Part shown: positions 24,193-32,995 of the stretch, one piece after another | How the letters are laid out: each line of letters opens with the position of its first letter | Numbering within the stretch: the stretch's first letter is position 1 | Source of the DNA: Candidatus Aminicenantota bacterium | Lineage (GTDB): Bacteria > Acidobacteriota > Aminicenantia > Aminicenantales > CALLJL01 | Length of the DNA stretch: 54,530 bases | Assembly: GCA_026416195.1 (NCBI GenBank) | Contig: JAOAFQ010000235.1 | Span: 1 to 54,530 of the forward strand | Direction: 5' to 3' | The notes under the pieces: model-generated | Seen by the model: the letters and a program-made list of their open reading frames with translations, nothing else | Told to the model about the DNA's origin: nothing | Database searches by the model: none | Made by a program: the position numbers and the translations under genes

Positions 24193-24795
24193 ATGAGAAG
24201 AATAAAATTAGGCTGGAAAGCGGGAATAACCTTTTTGGCTTTTGTGATCCTCTTGGCCTGCAATCCAATCGAAGATGAGACTAAATCTGATAGCCTTCTG
24301 ATAATCGAAAGAATTACTGGAGTTGATGCAGAAGGGAATGAGGCTGATTTCCTTCAATCAGATGTGATCAAAGTCAATACTGACACCGGTCAAACCTATG
24401 TCACCGCTGACGTAGCCAAAGCCACCTTGAGAGCAGCTCTCCTAAATCCTGCCCCGCTTATGGGCGCTTCGATCTATAATGATATTCTTGTTAACCGATA
24501 TATTGTCAATTATACCCGCACTGACAATAAAAACAATCCTGGAGTTGATGTTCCTTATCCTATTGAAGGAATGCTTAATGCTTTAGTGAGAATTGATCAA
24601 ACTGTCCAAGTTAGCTTTATTGTGGTCAAAGAAACAGCCAAGCTAGAACCACCTCTTCGGAATTTAGCTATTGGGCGAGCCGAAGGTGTCCTTACAGTTA
24701 TAGCTAAAATTGATTTCTATGGCGAAGATTTAGCGAAGCGGAAAGTCAAAGCTTCTGGGTATTTAACCATAGAGTTTGCCAATTATACTGATTGA
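24193..24795 (+). CDS. Lipoprotein of the pil operon, unknown function
   Basis: A 200-residue protein with a lipoprotein signal: basic start, hydrophobic core and lipobox LLAC with Cys23. The mature part appears beta-rich and has no motif I recognise. It contains IIERITGVDAEGNEADFLQSDV early and ends in a strand-rich VKASGYLTIEFANYTD. It starts 11 bases after pilQ with a GGGGTAGG site, in the same operon, so a role as secretin partner or surface component of the pilus machine is a reasonable guess only. Confidence 0.72.
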   Translation: MRRIKLGWKAGITFLAFVILLACNPIEDETKSDSLLIIERITGVDAEGNEADFLQSDVIKVNTDTGQTYVTADVAKATLRAALLNPAPLMGASIYNDILVNRYIVNYTRTDNKNNPGVDVPYPIEGMLNALVRIDQTVQVSFIVVKETAKLEPPLRNLAIGRAEGVLTVIAKIDFYGEDLAKRKVKASGYLTIEFANYTD

Positions 24796-24811
24796 TAAGG
24801 AGGGGAAACCC

Positions 24812-25615
24812 ATGAAAAAGCTAACTTTATTGACTTTGGCCATAAGTCTAATTTTAGTTTTTTCCTTAACGTGTAAAAGAGGTGATATTTCCCCTCCTGA
24901 GCCCTTTGCTCCTTCTTCTTTGACGACTTTGTTGAAATTGACGGCAAGCCCTAATGCTATTTTTGCTTCTAAAAATACCCGAGGCATGACGACCATAACG
25001 GCCCGATTAACTAAATATAATGGAGAACCTTTACCGAATCGAGTTATTTATTTTGAAGTCGTTGATTCTAACTTCCAAAAGATAAGTCTAGGCTATTTTG
25101 AGGGAAATCAATCTGTTGTGGCCAAAACAACTGATTCTAATGGCTTGGCCAGGATAAATTATTACGGTCCTTTAACCTTAGAGCTTAGTGAAAACACCAC
25201 CATCTATGTAAGGGCTACAGTTGCCTGGGAAGGGGCGGAAACCATTTTTGAAGTAGCTCCGATAATAATCATCACTGAACCAAGCGACCTTACTTTTACC
25301 GCTGAGGCCGAACCTGATGTTCTCTATGCCACGGATGAAAGACCCCAGACAACGATCAAAGGTATAGTTAAAATTGGGGGTAAGCCAATCGCTGGAATAA
25401 GAATTTATTTTCACCTTTATCGAGACTCACCTGGAAGGTTTGATGATGGCTACCGAGCCACTTACCGAGAAACTGACGAAACCGGGACAGCTCGAATTAC
25501 TTACATTGGGCCCAACAAATATGAAATTGAAGCTGATACTTCCATTATTGTTATCGTCCAGTTAACTGAGTCTATCTACACTGAAGTTTATCTTCGCGTA
25601 ATTAGACAGCGATAG
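24812..25615 (+). CDS. Probable lipoprotein with two Ig-like (Big_1-type) domains
   Basis: A 267-residue protein. A signal peptide with Cys21 after FSLT gives a non-canonical lipobox. Two similar beta-sandwich repeats follow: residues about 37-145 and 155-265. Each holds ATTITA/TTIKG strands, a P-(L/I)-(P/A)-(N/G)-x-x-I-Y-F motif and a closing T-D-x-x-G-x-A-R-I-x-Y segment (TDSNGLARINYYGP, TDETGTARITYIGP), the pattern of bacterial Ig-like domain 1 of invasin-type adhesins. ATG at 24812 is chosen because AAGGAGGGG precedes it; the longer frame from 24776 lacks a ribosome site. It is the last gene of the pil operon. It probably acts at the cell surface next to the secretin, in adhesion or in structural support. 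Confidence 0.75.
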   Translation: MKKLTLLTLAISLILVFSLTCKRGDISPPEPFAPSSLTTLLKLTASPNAIFASKNTRGMTTITARLTKYNGEPLPNRVIYFEVVDSNFQKISLGYFEGNQSVVAKTTDSNGLARINYYGPLTLELSENTTIYVRATVAWEGAETIFEVAPIIIITEPSDLTFTAEAEPDVLYATDERPQTTIKGIVKIGGKPIAGIRIYFHLYRDSPGRFDDGYRATYRETDETGTARITYIGPNKYEIEADTSIIVIVQLTESIYTEVYLRVIRQR

Positions 25616-25649
25616 TTTTAGCCAATTAGCTTCAGTTAAGAATAACTTA

Positions 25650-27797
25650 TCAATCAATTATCTCGAGGAAGGGAGAAAGATTCATTTTATTTAGAATCAA
25701 CGAGATAAAATGAATAATTTCCTCTTTTTTCTTTCCTTTTAGCCATATTTGAATTTCTCCTTTACCTTTTCTTGTTGGCAAAAAGACTGGTCCAAGAATC
25801 TCCTCTATTTCCTGAAATTCATCTAGTCTTTTTTTCAACTCTCTAGCCTGCCGAGCCAACTCGCGTCGTGAGCGTCCAGTAAGAATAATTCGAATTAAGC
25901 TCCTATAGGGGGGAAGATTTAAGAGGCGGCGAAAACGAAGTTCAGTTGAAACCAGTTCGAGGTAATCAGCCTTAGCCAAAGCTTGTAGAACATAGTTCTC
26001 AGGACAGGCAGTTTGAATAATAACTTCTCCCTGACGATTCTTCTCCATTTCTTCTTGGAGGCGCCAAACTAAAGAAAATACTTTTTCGCCGGCTCGAAAA
26101 TCAGGCTGGGCCAGCATCATTTCAGGATGGAGAACCGCGGCCAACGAAACCTTTTTCCAGTCGAGATGTGAAAGAAGAAATTGAGTCCCCAAGACGATAT
26201 CAATTTGGCCGGAACGAAATTCCTTCAAGAATGTCGCCAGTTGTTTTTTTCCTCTAAAACTTTCAGCTTCAAAAGATCTTATTCGGGCTTGAGGCCAGAG
26301 TCGGTTAATCTCTTCTTCAACAGCTTCAAGTCCGTATCCTCTTGGACTTATAACTTGACTTTGGCACTCAGGACAACGGAGCCAGCGCTTATCCTTGAAG
26401 CCACATTGAGGACAGACTAACTTATCTTTCCGAGCGTAAAAAGTCAGAGCGCGGCGACATTTAGGACAAAGGGCAATTTGCCCGCAACGAAGACAAACCA
26501 AAATTGAAGCATAACCACGTCGGTTAATTAAAAGAGCTACTGGTTCTCGGCTTAAAAAGCGAGCCTCAATCATTCCTTGGAGTTCAGGACTTAATATCTT
26601 CGAGTTTTCTCCTGAATAGACTAGAATATTGAGTTTTCGGGGCGAATGACCCAAATCAATTATAAGTCCTTGATTTTTAGCGTGAAAGAAAGAACTCACG
26701 GCTGGAGCTGACGAAGCCAAAAGCACGACAGCTTTATCCTGCTGAGCCCTCAGTTTAGCCGCCAGGCGGGCATCATAGGCTGGACTAGGGTGAACATAAG
26801 CCTCATCCGCTTCTTCTTCAATATAAATCAAATCAATCCTAGGCAAGGGCGCAAAAACCGCGGAACGAGTGCCAACGACTACATCAACTTCGTCTTGAAA
26901 TATCCTCACCCAATCACTCTCCCTTTTTCGGAGAGGCAAATCGCTATGAAGGCAGGCTATTCTCTTAGGCCCCAAAAGATTAGTTAATCTTTCTAAAAAG
27001 CAAGTAAGACTGGCAATTTCAGGCCAAAGGATTAGAATCTTTGAAGAGACCTGAGCCCTTTTTTTTAACAGAGAGAGAAAAAATTCTTCTCGACGGCTCT
27101 TTGAGCCGATTAGTAAAAAATATTTAAATTCTTTCTTTTCTAGTGCTTTCTCGATCAGATCAAAATGGGGTTGATAATTTCTCTCAGAGAAGAAAGTAAG
27201 CTGGAGCTGGGCTGGAGCTGAAGAGATGACTTCCATTCTTTTTCTCTTAAAATAGATTTTTGTTTCCTTCCTTATCCATCCCAAAGCTTCCAGTCGTTGA
27301 ATAAGCGAAGGCCATCCACGAAAATCTAACTTTTTTTTCAAATAGCTCCAGCTTAAAGCTTTTTTCCCTGACCACAAATTAAGAACTTTCTCAACGGCTT
27401 CAGTTTTTTGGCCAAATTTCTCTTTTATTTCATCCTTTTTTGGTTTTTGGACAAGTTTATAACCACCTTTTTCTTCAACCCAAAAACTTGGAGGTAGAGC
27501 AGCTTTAAGCAATTCCCCCGGGGCAACGAGACTCGTTTGGCTTAATTTAAAAATAAAATCAACAAAATTGGGAGCTAAAATTGGGTTTTCATCCAGAATT
27601 TGGAGGACAGGTTTAATTTGAAATTCCTCCTTAGGCTTCTCCTTTTCAATTTTCAAAACAAATCCGGTTAGTTTTCTGGAGCGAAAAGGAACAAGGACTC
27701 TCACTCCAGCCTTAATAGCAGGATTTAACTCTTCCGAAACCGAATAGATGAAAGTTTTTTTTAGGGGGAGAGGCAGAATTACTTCAACATAGGCCAT
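25650..27797 (-). CDS. priA: PriA-like primosomal protein N', helicase motifs degenerate
   Basis: A 715-residue PriA homologue of normal length. The N-terminal 3' DNA-binding domain starts YVEVILPLPLKKTF. All eight zinc-binding cysteines are present (CLRC, CPKC, CPQC, CPEC), as is the C-terminal domain. The ATPase is not: where PriA has GxTGSGKT, this protein reads IGSKSRREEF (residues 230-239). The DEEH box reads IEEEADEAY, GSATP reads ASSAPA, and the VAGRAGR arginine-finger motif is replaced by WRLQEEMEKNRQ. The frame is unbroken and flanking family positions are kept, so this looks like a real, ATPase-dead PriA as in Actinobacteria rather than a sequencing fault. It could load the replisome without unwinding. 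ATG overlaps the udg stop as TAATG; an upstream start at 27842 is unlikely. Confidence 0.88.
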   Translation of the reverse strand: MAYVEVILPLPLKKTFIYSVSEELNPAIKAGVRVLVPFRSRKLTGFVLKIEKEKPKEEFQIKPVLQILDENPILAPNFVDFIFKLSQTSLVAPGELLKAALPPSFWVEEKGGYKLVQKPKKDEIKEKFGQKTEAVEKVLNLWSGKKALSWSYLKKKLDFRGWPSLIQRLEALGWIRKETKIYFKRKRMEVISSAPAQLQLTFFSERNYQPHFDLIEKALEKKEFKYFLLIGSKSRREEFFLSLLKKRAQVSSKILILWPEIASLTCFLERLTNLLGPKRIACLHSDLPLRKRESDWVRIFQDEVDVVVGTRSAVFAPLPRIDLIYIEEEADEAYVHPSPAYDARLAAKLRAQQDKAVVLLASSAPAVSSFFHAKNQGLIIDLGHSPRKLNILVYSGENSKILSPELQGMIEARFLSREPVALLINRRGYASILVCLRCGQIALCPKCRRALTFYARKDKLVCPQCGFKDKRWLRCPECQSQVISPRGYGLEAVEEEINRLWPQARIRSFEAESFRGKKQLATFLKEFRSGQIDIVLGTQFLLSHLDWKKVSLAAVLHPEMMLAQPDFRAGEKVFSLVWRLQEEMEKNRQGEVIIQTACPENYVLQALAKADYLELVSTELRFRRLLNLPPYRSLIRIILTGRSRRELARQARELKKRLDEFQEIEEILGPVFLPTRKGKGEIQIWLKGKKKEEIIHFISLILNKMNLSPFLEIID

Positions 27798-28465
27798 TAT
27801 TGCCGACTTAAAAGGGCCATTACTTTTTTCATATCTTGCCAAACTTGCTGCTTAATTTCCTTACGGCCTTCATTTCGCAACACAAAGGCTGGATGATAAG
27901 TGGGCATAATGGGAATACCCCTATAATAAAAGAAATTGCCTCGAAGCTGGCCCATTCCCAAGTTACCAGGAATAAAAAAATCAGCAGCTACCTTGCCCAA
28001 AGCTACAATAACTTTAGGGTTAATCAACCGAATTTGAGCCTCTAAATAAGGAGAGCACTTAACGATTTCCTCTTGCCGAGGAAGTCTATTTTCAGGCGGT
28101 CGACACTTAACCACATTAGTTATGAAAACTTCTTCTCGCTTAAAATTCATTGCTTCAATAATCTTAGTTAACAATTGACCGGCTCGACCAACAAAGGGTC
28201 TTCCTTGTTTGTCTTCTTCTTCGCCGGGAGCTTCGCCCACAAACATCAATTTAGCTTGCCAATTACCTTCACCAGGCACAGCTTTTAATCTTTTTTGCGC
28301 CAAAGAACATCGCTGACAATTAAGAATAGCCTTTTCAATCTGAGGAAGGAACCAACTCCGAGGGCCTACCTCGCAGCAGCTGTCTAAAAAATCCACCCCG
28401 ATTTCATTTAAAAATTTAAAATATTCTTTAATTTGATTAAGCTTATCTTCAGGTGAGCTTTTCAC
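27797..28465 (-). CDS. udg: Uracil-DNA glycosylase, family 4 ([4Fe-4S])
   Basis: A protein of about 222 residues that removes uracil from DNA. The family-4 motif [23 protein letters not shown] is seen as GEAPG and GRPFVGRAG. The C-terminal active-site motif is [12 protein letters not shown]. Four cysteines of the cluster are visible: two in CQRC and two in [10 protein letters not shown] and EIVKCSPYL. It begins inside the coaBC end: GTG at 28465 preceded by GAGG is my choice; TTG at 28486 is possible. It ends in TAATG with priA. These enzymes are common in thermophiles and anaerobes. Confidence 0.92.
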   Translation of the reverse strand: MKSSPEDKLNQIKEYFKFLNEIGVDFLDSCCEVGPRSWFLPQIEKAILNCQRCSLAQKRLKAVPGEGNWQAKLMFVGEAPGEEEDKQGRPFVGRAGQLLTKIIEAMNFKREEVFITNVVKCRPPENRLPRQEEIVKCSPYLEAQIRLINPKVIVALGKVAADFFIPGNLGMGQLRGNFFYYRGIPIMPTYHPAFVLRNEGRKEIKQQVWQDMKKVMALLSRQ

Positions 28466-29648
28466 GGTAAGCCTCGATTGCTTCAAAAATGAGTTGGCTA
28501 ATTTCTCTTTTACTTTTTATCCCTGAATGAATCTGCTGGCCATATCGGTCAAGAATAAGAACATCATTAAAATCAGCTTCAAAGCCTATTCCCGGACAAG
28601 AAATGTTATTAGCCACAATTAAATCTAAGCCTTTTTCTTTAAGTTTCTTTTTTGCCTCAGCTTCCAGATTTTCTGTTTCGGCGGCAAAGCCGACAATTAT
28701 TTTCTCTTGTCTCAAAGGATGAACCATCAGATAACCTAAAATGTCTTCGGTTAGGACAAACTTAATTTCAGGAACTCCTTGCGTTTTTTTCCATTTAGAA
28801 TTCATGACTTCGGCTGGTCGAAAATCAGCTACTGCTGCCGCCATGATAATTACCTCGACTTCATCAAAATATTTCTCTACTTCTCTTTTCATTTCATTGG
28901 CGGTTTCTACTCGAATCACCTTTACTTTGTAAGGAGAGGGAAGACTAGTTGGACCAGAAATTAGGATAACCTCGGCTCCTCTTCGTCTGCCTTCTTGAGC
29001 CAATTCATAACCCATTTTGCCTGACGACCGATTACTGATAAAACGCACAGGGTCAATCGGCTCTCGCGTTGGACCAGCCGTTATTAGAATCTTTTTATTT
29101 TTCCATTTCTCTCTCGAGGCTAAAACTTTTTGAGCTAGGTCAACAATAGTCTCTATTTCAGCCAATCGTCCCCAGCCCTCTTCCCCACAGGCCAAATAAC
29201 CTTTCTCTGGTTCACAAATGACCACTCCTTGTCGATATAATTCGGCTAAATTGGCTTGGGTTCTAGGATGCAAATACATAGCCTCATTCATAGCCGGAGC
29301 TACAATCACCGGACACTCGACGGCCAAATAAAAAGTCGACAAAAAATCATCCGCAATACCTGTAGCCATTTTAGCAATTATATTAGCTGTGGCCGGGGCG
29401 ATTAATAATAATTCAGTTTGTCTCGCCAAATTGATATGTTCAAGACGCTCCGCCTCTCTTTCTCCAAATAAATTGACTAAAACTGGTTTAGCTGTTAAAG
29501 CTTGAAAAAGATGAGGTGAAATAAATTGAGTGGCCTTTGACGTCATAACCACTTGAACCTCATGGTTTCTTTTTTGTAAAGCGCGGATTAAATCACAGGC
29601 CTTATATATGGCGATTGAAGAACTAACCCCCAGAACTATTTTGGCCAT
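28449..29648 (-). CDS. coaBC: Bifunctional phosphopantothenoylcysteine decarboxylase/phosphopantothenate-cysteine ligase
   Basis: A 399-residue two-domain enzyme for steps two and three of coenzyme A synthesis. The N-terminal flavoprotein CoaC domain (about 1-180) has a catalytic His in EHINLA, the PAMN motif and CGEEGWGRL with the active-site Cys. The C-terminal CoaB domain (about 185-399) has ITAGPTREPIDPVRFISNRSSGKMG and a VGFAAETENL segment. The N-terminal loop reads GVSSSIAIYKA where most have GSIA with a preceding Gly. It is followed by udg with overlap and preceded by gmk 12 bases away. The rpoZ often found between gmk and coaBC is absent. Confidence 0.95.
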   Translation of the reverse strand: MAKIVLGVSSSIAIYKACDLIRALQKRNHEVQVVMTSKATQFISPHLFQALTAKPVLVNLFGEREAERLEHINLARQTELLLIAPATANIIAKMATGIADDFLSTFYLAVECPVIVAPAMNEAMYLHPRTQANLAELYRQGVVICEPEKGYLACGEEGWGRLAEIETIVDLAQKVLASREKWKNKKILITAGPTREPIDPVRFISNRSSGKMGYELAQEGRRRGAEVILISGPTSLPSPYKVKVIRVETANEMKREVEKYFDEVEVIIMAAAVADFRPAEVMNSKWKKTQGVPEIKFVLTEDILGYLMVHPLRQEKIIVGFAAETENLEAEAKKKLKEKGLDLIVANNISCPGIGFEADFNDVLILDRYGQQIHSGIKSKREISQLIFEAIEAYREKLT

Positions 29649-29660
29649 TCCTCCCCCCTA

Positions 29661-30269
29661 TCATTTCATTCTAAATGAATTTAAGATCTCCTTGATCTGC
29701 TTTTTCATCTTTGACAACCTTAAGTGCTCAGCGAGGATAATTGCCTCGATCTGATCAAGAGCTCGATCAAGATCATCATTGATGACAAAATAATCAAAAA
29801 GGCGATAACTTTTTATTTCCTGACTAGCTTTTCTCAGTCGTAGCTCAAATTCAGCCATTGATAAATCACCTCTGGCCATAAGACGCTTTTCGAGGCAAGC
29901 CCGAGATGGAGGCAAGATAAAAATAAAAAGAGCCTCCTTTACTTTCTGATTCATATTTCTTATCTGCTTAGCCCCTTGAACATCAATATCTAGAATTAAA
30001 TCAGAGAAGCGGCTCTTCTTAAATTCATTTTTGGAGGTACCATAATGAAAACCATGAACCACGGCCCATTCCACGAAAAAACCCTTTTTTAATAAACGAG
30101 TAAATTCGGCTTCGCTGACAAAATGGTAATCCACTCCGTCAATTTCGCCAGGTCTGGGCGGACGGGTAGTATGGGATACAGAAAATTTCAATTCAGGATG
30201 TTTTTCTAATAAGCGACGAATTAGAGTTGTTTTACCCGCTCCCGAAGGTCCGGTAATAACGATAAGCAT
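29661..30269 (-). CDS. gmk: Guanylate kinase
   Basis: A 202-residue kinase that converts GMP to GDP with ATP. The P-loop is GPSGAGKTT at residues 7-15, followed by VSHTTRPPRPGEIDGVDYHFV for GMP binding, DIDVQGAKQIR and a C-terminal RLRKASQEI helix. The length is typical. It lies between yicC (27 bases) and coaBC (12 bases), the conserved yicC-gmk-coaBC order. Confidence 0.96.
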   Translation of the reverse strand: MLIVITGPSGAGKTTLIRRLLEKHPELKFSVSHTTRPPRPGEIDGVDYHFVSEAEFTRLLKKGFFVEWAVVHGFHYGTSKNEFKKSRFSDLILDIDVQGAKQIRNMNQKVKEALFIFILPPSRACLEKRLMARGDLSMAEFELRLRKASQEIKSYRLFDYFVINDDLDRALDQIEAIILAEHLRLSKMKKQIKEILNSFRMK

Positions 30270-30296
30270 GACTCTTTAAGCTTTTAACAATTCTTT

Positions 30297-31175
30297 TTAT
30301 TCAATATTCTGCCCTTGTTGACGAATTGCCTCAATTTCTGTCTTCATTTTCAAACTTTCTTTAATTATTGGTAAACAAAAACTCTTCGAAGCTAAAGTTG
30401 AAGCCTCTCTTAAAAGTTCTTGGGCTAGAAAGTCAATCTGCCTCCCTTTTGGTTCTGGCTCGCCACTGCTAATAATTTCTTTGAGAGAATTTATATGAGC
30501 CTCAAGCCTTGTGATCTCTTCTTTTAGATCACTCTTAATTAAAAGATAAGCTAATTCTTCCTCAAATCTTTTTTCATTAATTTGATCGGAAGCAAGAACT
30601 GTCTTAATTCGACTTTGAAGCCTCTCGCGCCAATTTTGTTCCTCTTGGGCGGCTAGTCGCCGAACTTCCTTTAAGCTTTTCTCTATTCGAGTCAGCGATT
30701 TGCGCAAAGCGTTGGCTAACTTTCTGCCTTCTTTTTCTCGTTGAGCTATAACTTTTTCCAAAGTTTGTTGGAAAAGGTTTTTCAAAAAGGCCCGATTTCT
30801 GGCAGTAAGCTCTTTTCTTTTAATGGTTATGAGTTGAGGAATTCTAAAAAAAGTATCCGGGCTTAAGGATAAATTTTGGCCCAAGGTTTTGGCTAACTTC
30901 CGGCTTATTTGACCAATCTTTTGAGCTAGACCTTCTTCGATTCTAACTTCCCAACCAGAATCTTGCATGGAAATAATTTCTAACGAAACTTCAACCCGCC
31001 CTCGATTGATATAATTTTGGGCTAACCGCCGCATTTCAATCTCAAGATCCCCCCAATCAGGCCCATGAAAGAACCAATCAAAATACCGGTGATTAAGGGT
31101 TTTTATACTCAATTTACCTTTGAATTGGTCTGTTCTAATGAGAGTCGAGGCAAAGCCAGTCATACTCCGGATCAC
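30297..31175 (-). CDS. yicC: YicC family protein (putative endoribonuclease)
   Basis: A 292-residue YicC homologue. It starts MIRSMTGFAS and holds SIKTLNHRYFDW in the N-terminal domain and the DUF1732 end IDFLAQELLREASTLASKS. E. coli YicC is an endoribonuclease. The start overlaps the ABC transporter stop as ATGA. Its place upstream of gmk is widely conserved. Confidence 0.93.
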   Translation of the reverse strand: MIRSMTGFASTLIRTDQFKGKLSIKTLNHRYFDWFFHGPDWGDLEIEMRRLAQNYINRGRVEVSLEIISMQDSGWEVRIEEGLAQKIGQISRKLAKTLGQNLSLSPDTFFRIPQLITIKRKELTARNRAFLKNLFQQTLEKVIAQREKEGRKLANALRKSLTRIEKSLKEVRRLAAQEEQNWRERLQSRIKTVLASDQINEKRFEEELAYLLIKSDLKEEITRLEAHINSLKEIISSGEPEPKGRQIDFLAQELLREASTLASKSFCLPIIKESLKMKTEIEAIRQQGQNIE

Positions 31176-32995
31176 ACTTCCACCTCTGTCTCTTCTGGAA
31201 ATTGAAGATCATACAATTTCCGATAAATACCATTTAAGGCATATAGTTCTTCATGGTTGCCCATTTCTACTATTCGGCCTCGATCAACGACCAAAATTCT
31301 ATCGGCATGACGGACTGTCCAGATTCGATGTGCAATAATTATTGTTGTTCTTTCCTTAATGATATTGCTCAAGGCTAGTTGAATTAACCTCTCTGATTCA
31401 GAATCTAAAGCTGAAGTGGCTTCATCAAGAATAAGAACAGCTGGTTCCTTAAGGATGGCTCGAGCCAAAGCAATTCTCTGTCTCTGCCCACTGGAAAGGA
31501 GACCACCTTTTTCGCCAATAATTGTATCATACCCTTGGGGGAGAGCCATAATAAAATCATGAGCCATAGCCATTCGGGCAGCCTCGATTATTCTTTCAAA
31601 GGGAACATCATTTTGGCCATACGCAATATTATTCCTGACAGTATCATTGAAAAGGATAATATCTTGCGTAACCAACCCTATATGGCGCCGGAGTGAAGCC
31701 AATTTGACCTTCTTAATATCCAGACCATCAATCATAATTTTACCTGAACTGGGTTCATAGAGGCGGGTTAGTAAATTGATAATTGTGGTCTTACCAGCCC
31801 CACTTAGACCGACAATGGCCACTGTTTCCTTTGGTTTAACTTCAAAGCTAACCTGAACCAAAGCGGGACGATCTTGATTATAAGAAAAAGAGACATTTTC
31901 AAAGCAAATGTGGCCTTCAACTCGATCCAAGGAAACGGCCTCTGGATGATCTTTAATCTGAGGCGGCATTTCAAGAATTTCCTTAACTCGCGAATAGCAA
32001 GCCACTGCCTGTTGAAGGACGTTATTAGCTCGATTAAGTCGACTAATCGGGGTGTACATCATAAAAATAGCTAAAACAAAGGCCCCGAAGTCACCGGCCG
32101 AAATGAACCCTTCAGCAATTCGCCTTGTGCCAACAAACAGGATAAAAGCGCCCACAGCGCCGCCTATAAATTCCATAAAGGGAGACGAAAGGCTACCTAT
32201 CCAAGCCAGCTTAACCATAGTTTTAAAGTAATCCTTTGTCGCCCCAAAGAAGCGACGCAACTCAAATTCCTCTGCAGTAAAGGCTTTGATAATCTTGTTA
32301 CCTGTAATTGTCTCATGGATCAAGTTGTAAATTTGACTCATTTTTTTTTGGCCGACAAGGCTTTTTCTTTTTAGTTGGCGGCTAAAAATAGCTAAAGGAA
32401 TGATTGCTAAAGGAGTAATCACTAAGGAAGCCATAGCTAAACGAAAATCAATGATAAAAACGCCCACAAGAAGGGCAAGGAGAACAAATACTTCCTCAAT
32501 AAAATCGGCTAAACTGCCGGAGATGGCCTGATGAATTTTATCAATATCGTTAGTCAAACGAGTCATAAGATCACCTGTAGAAAGGCGATCAAAAAAGCTA
32601 GCCGACTGACGCATGACATGGCCGAAAAGGTCATCCCGTAACTTTTTTATCACCCGATGACCAGCCACTTTCATTAAATAGGAAGAAAGAAAAGTAAAAA
32701 GCCCTTTGCCAAAAACGACAGTAAGCAAAAGAATGGGCAAAAACCAAATTAGCTCTTGCTTAGAAACCTGGAAATGGGAAAGAATAAAATTCATCAGCCT
32801 GAATTTCTCGGCTGATGGATTCGAAGTTAAAGCAGTTTTTTCGCCCGAAGAAATTAAAAGCTCATCGATAATGGGTTGAACTAGATTAACAAAAAGATAG
32901 GTGAACGCCGCTACAAAAAGAGAACAAATAAAAGCAAAAAGAAGATATCTTTTTTCTTGCCAGACTAATTTTATAAGATTAAAGATTTCTCTCAT
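31172..32995 (-). CDS. ABC exporter, MsbA/lipid-type (fused membrane and ATPase domains)
   Basis: A 607-residue half-transporter that works as a homodimer. The membrane domain has six helices (residues about 15-320, with SFFDRLSTGDLMTRLTNDI in the coupling region). The ATPase domain from about 355 has Walker A GLSGAGKTT, signature LLSSGQRQR (Ser for the usual Gly), Walker B VLILDEATSALDSE and H-loop IIAHRIWT. It most resembles MsbA and related lipid A-core or lipid flippases. Substrate specificity cannot be told. It overlaps genes on both sides by ATGA. Confidence 0.9.
   Translation of the reverse strand: MREIFNLIKLVWQEKRYLLFAFICSLFVAAFTYLFVNLVQPIIDELLISSGEKTALTSNPSAEKFRLMNFILSHFQVSKQELIWFLPILLLTVVFGKGLFTFLSSYLMKVAGHRVIKKLRDDLFGHVMRQSASFFDRLSTGDLMTRLTNDIDKIHQAISGSLADFIEEVFVLLALLVGVFIIDFRLAMASLVITPLAIIPLAIFSRQLKRKSLVGQKKMSQIYNLIHETITGNKIIKAFTAEEFELRRFFGATKDYFKTMVKLAWIGSLSSPFMEFIGGAVGAFILFVGTRRIAEGFISAGDFGAFVLAIFMMYTPISRLNRANNVLQQAVACYSRVKEILEMPPQIKDHPEAVSLDRVEGHICFENVSFSYNQDRPALVQVSFEVKPKETVAIVGLSGAGKTTIINLLTRLYEPSSGKIMIDGLDIKKVKLASLRRHIGLVTQDIILFNDTVRNNIAYGQNDVPFERIIEAARMAMAHDFIMALPQGYDTIIGEKGGLLSSGQRQRIALARAILKEPAVLILDEATSALDSESERLIQLALSNIIKERTTIIIAHRIWTVRHADRILVVDRGRIVEMGNHEELYALNGIYRKLYDLQFPEETEVEV

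Noticed and set aside
25650-27797. priA as a frameshifted pseudogene
   Set aside because: The frame is uninterrupted, the zinc cysteines and flanking family positions are in register, and the start is coupled to udg.
29649-30296. rpoZ (omega subunit) near gmk/coaBC
   Set aside because: The gaps flanking gmk are 12 and 27 bases, too short for a gene.
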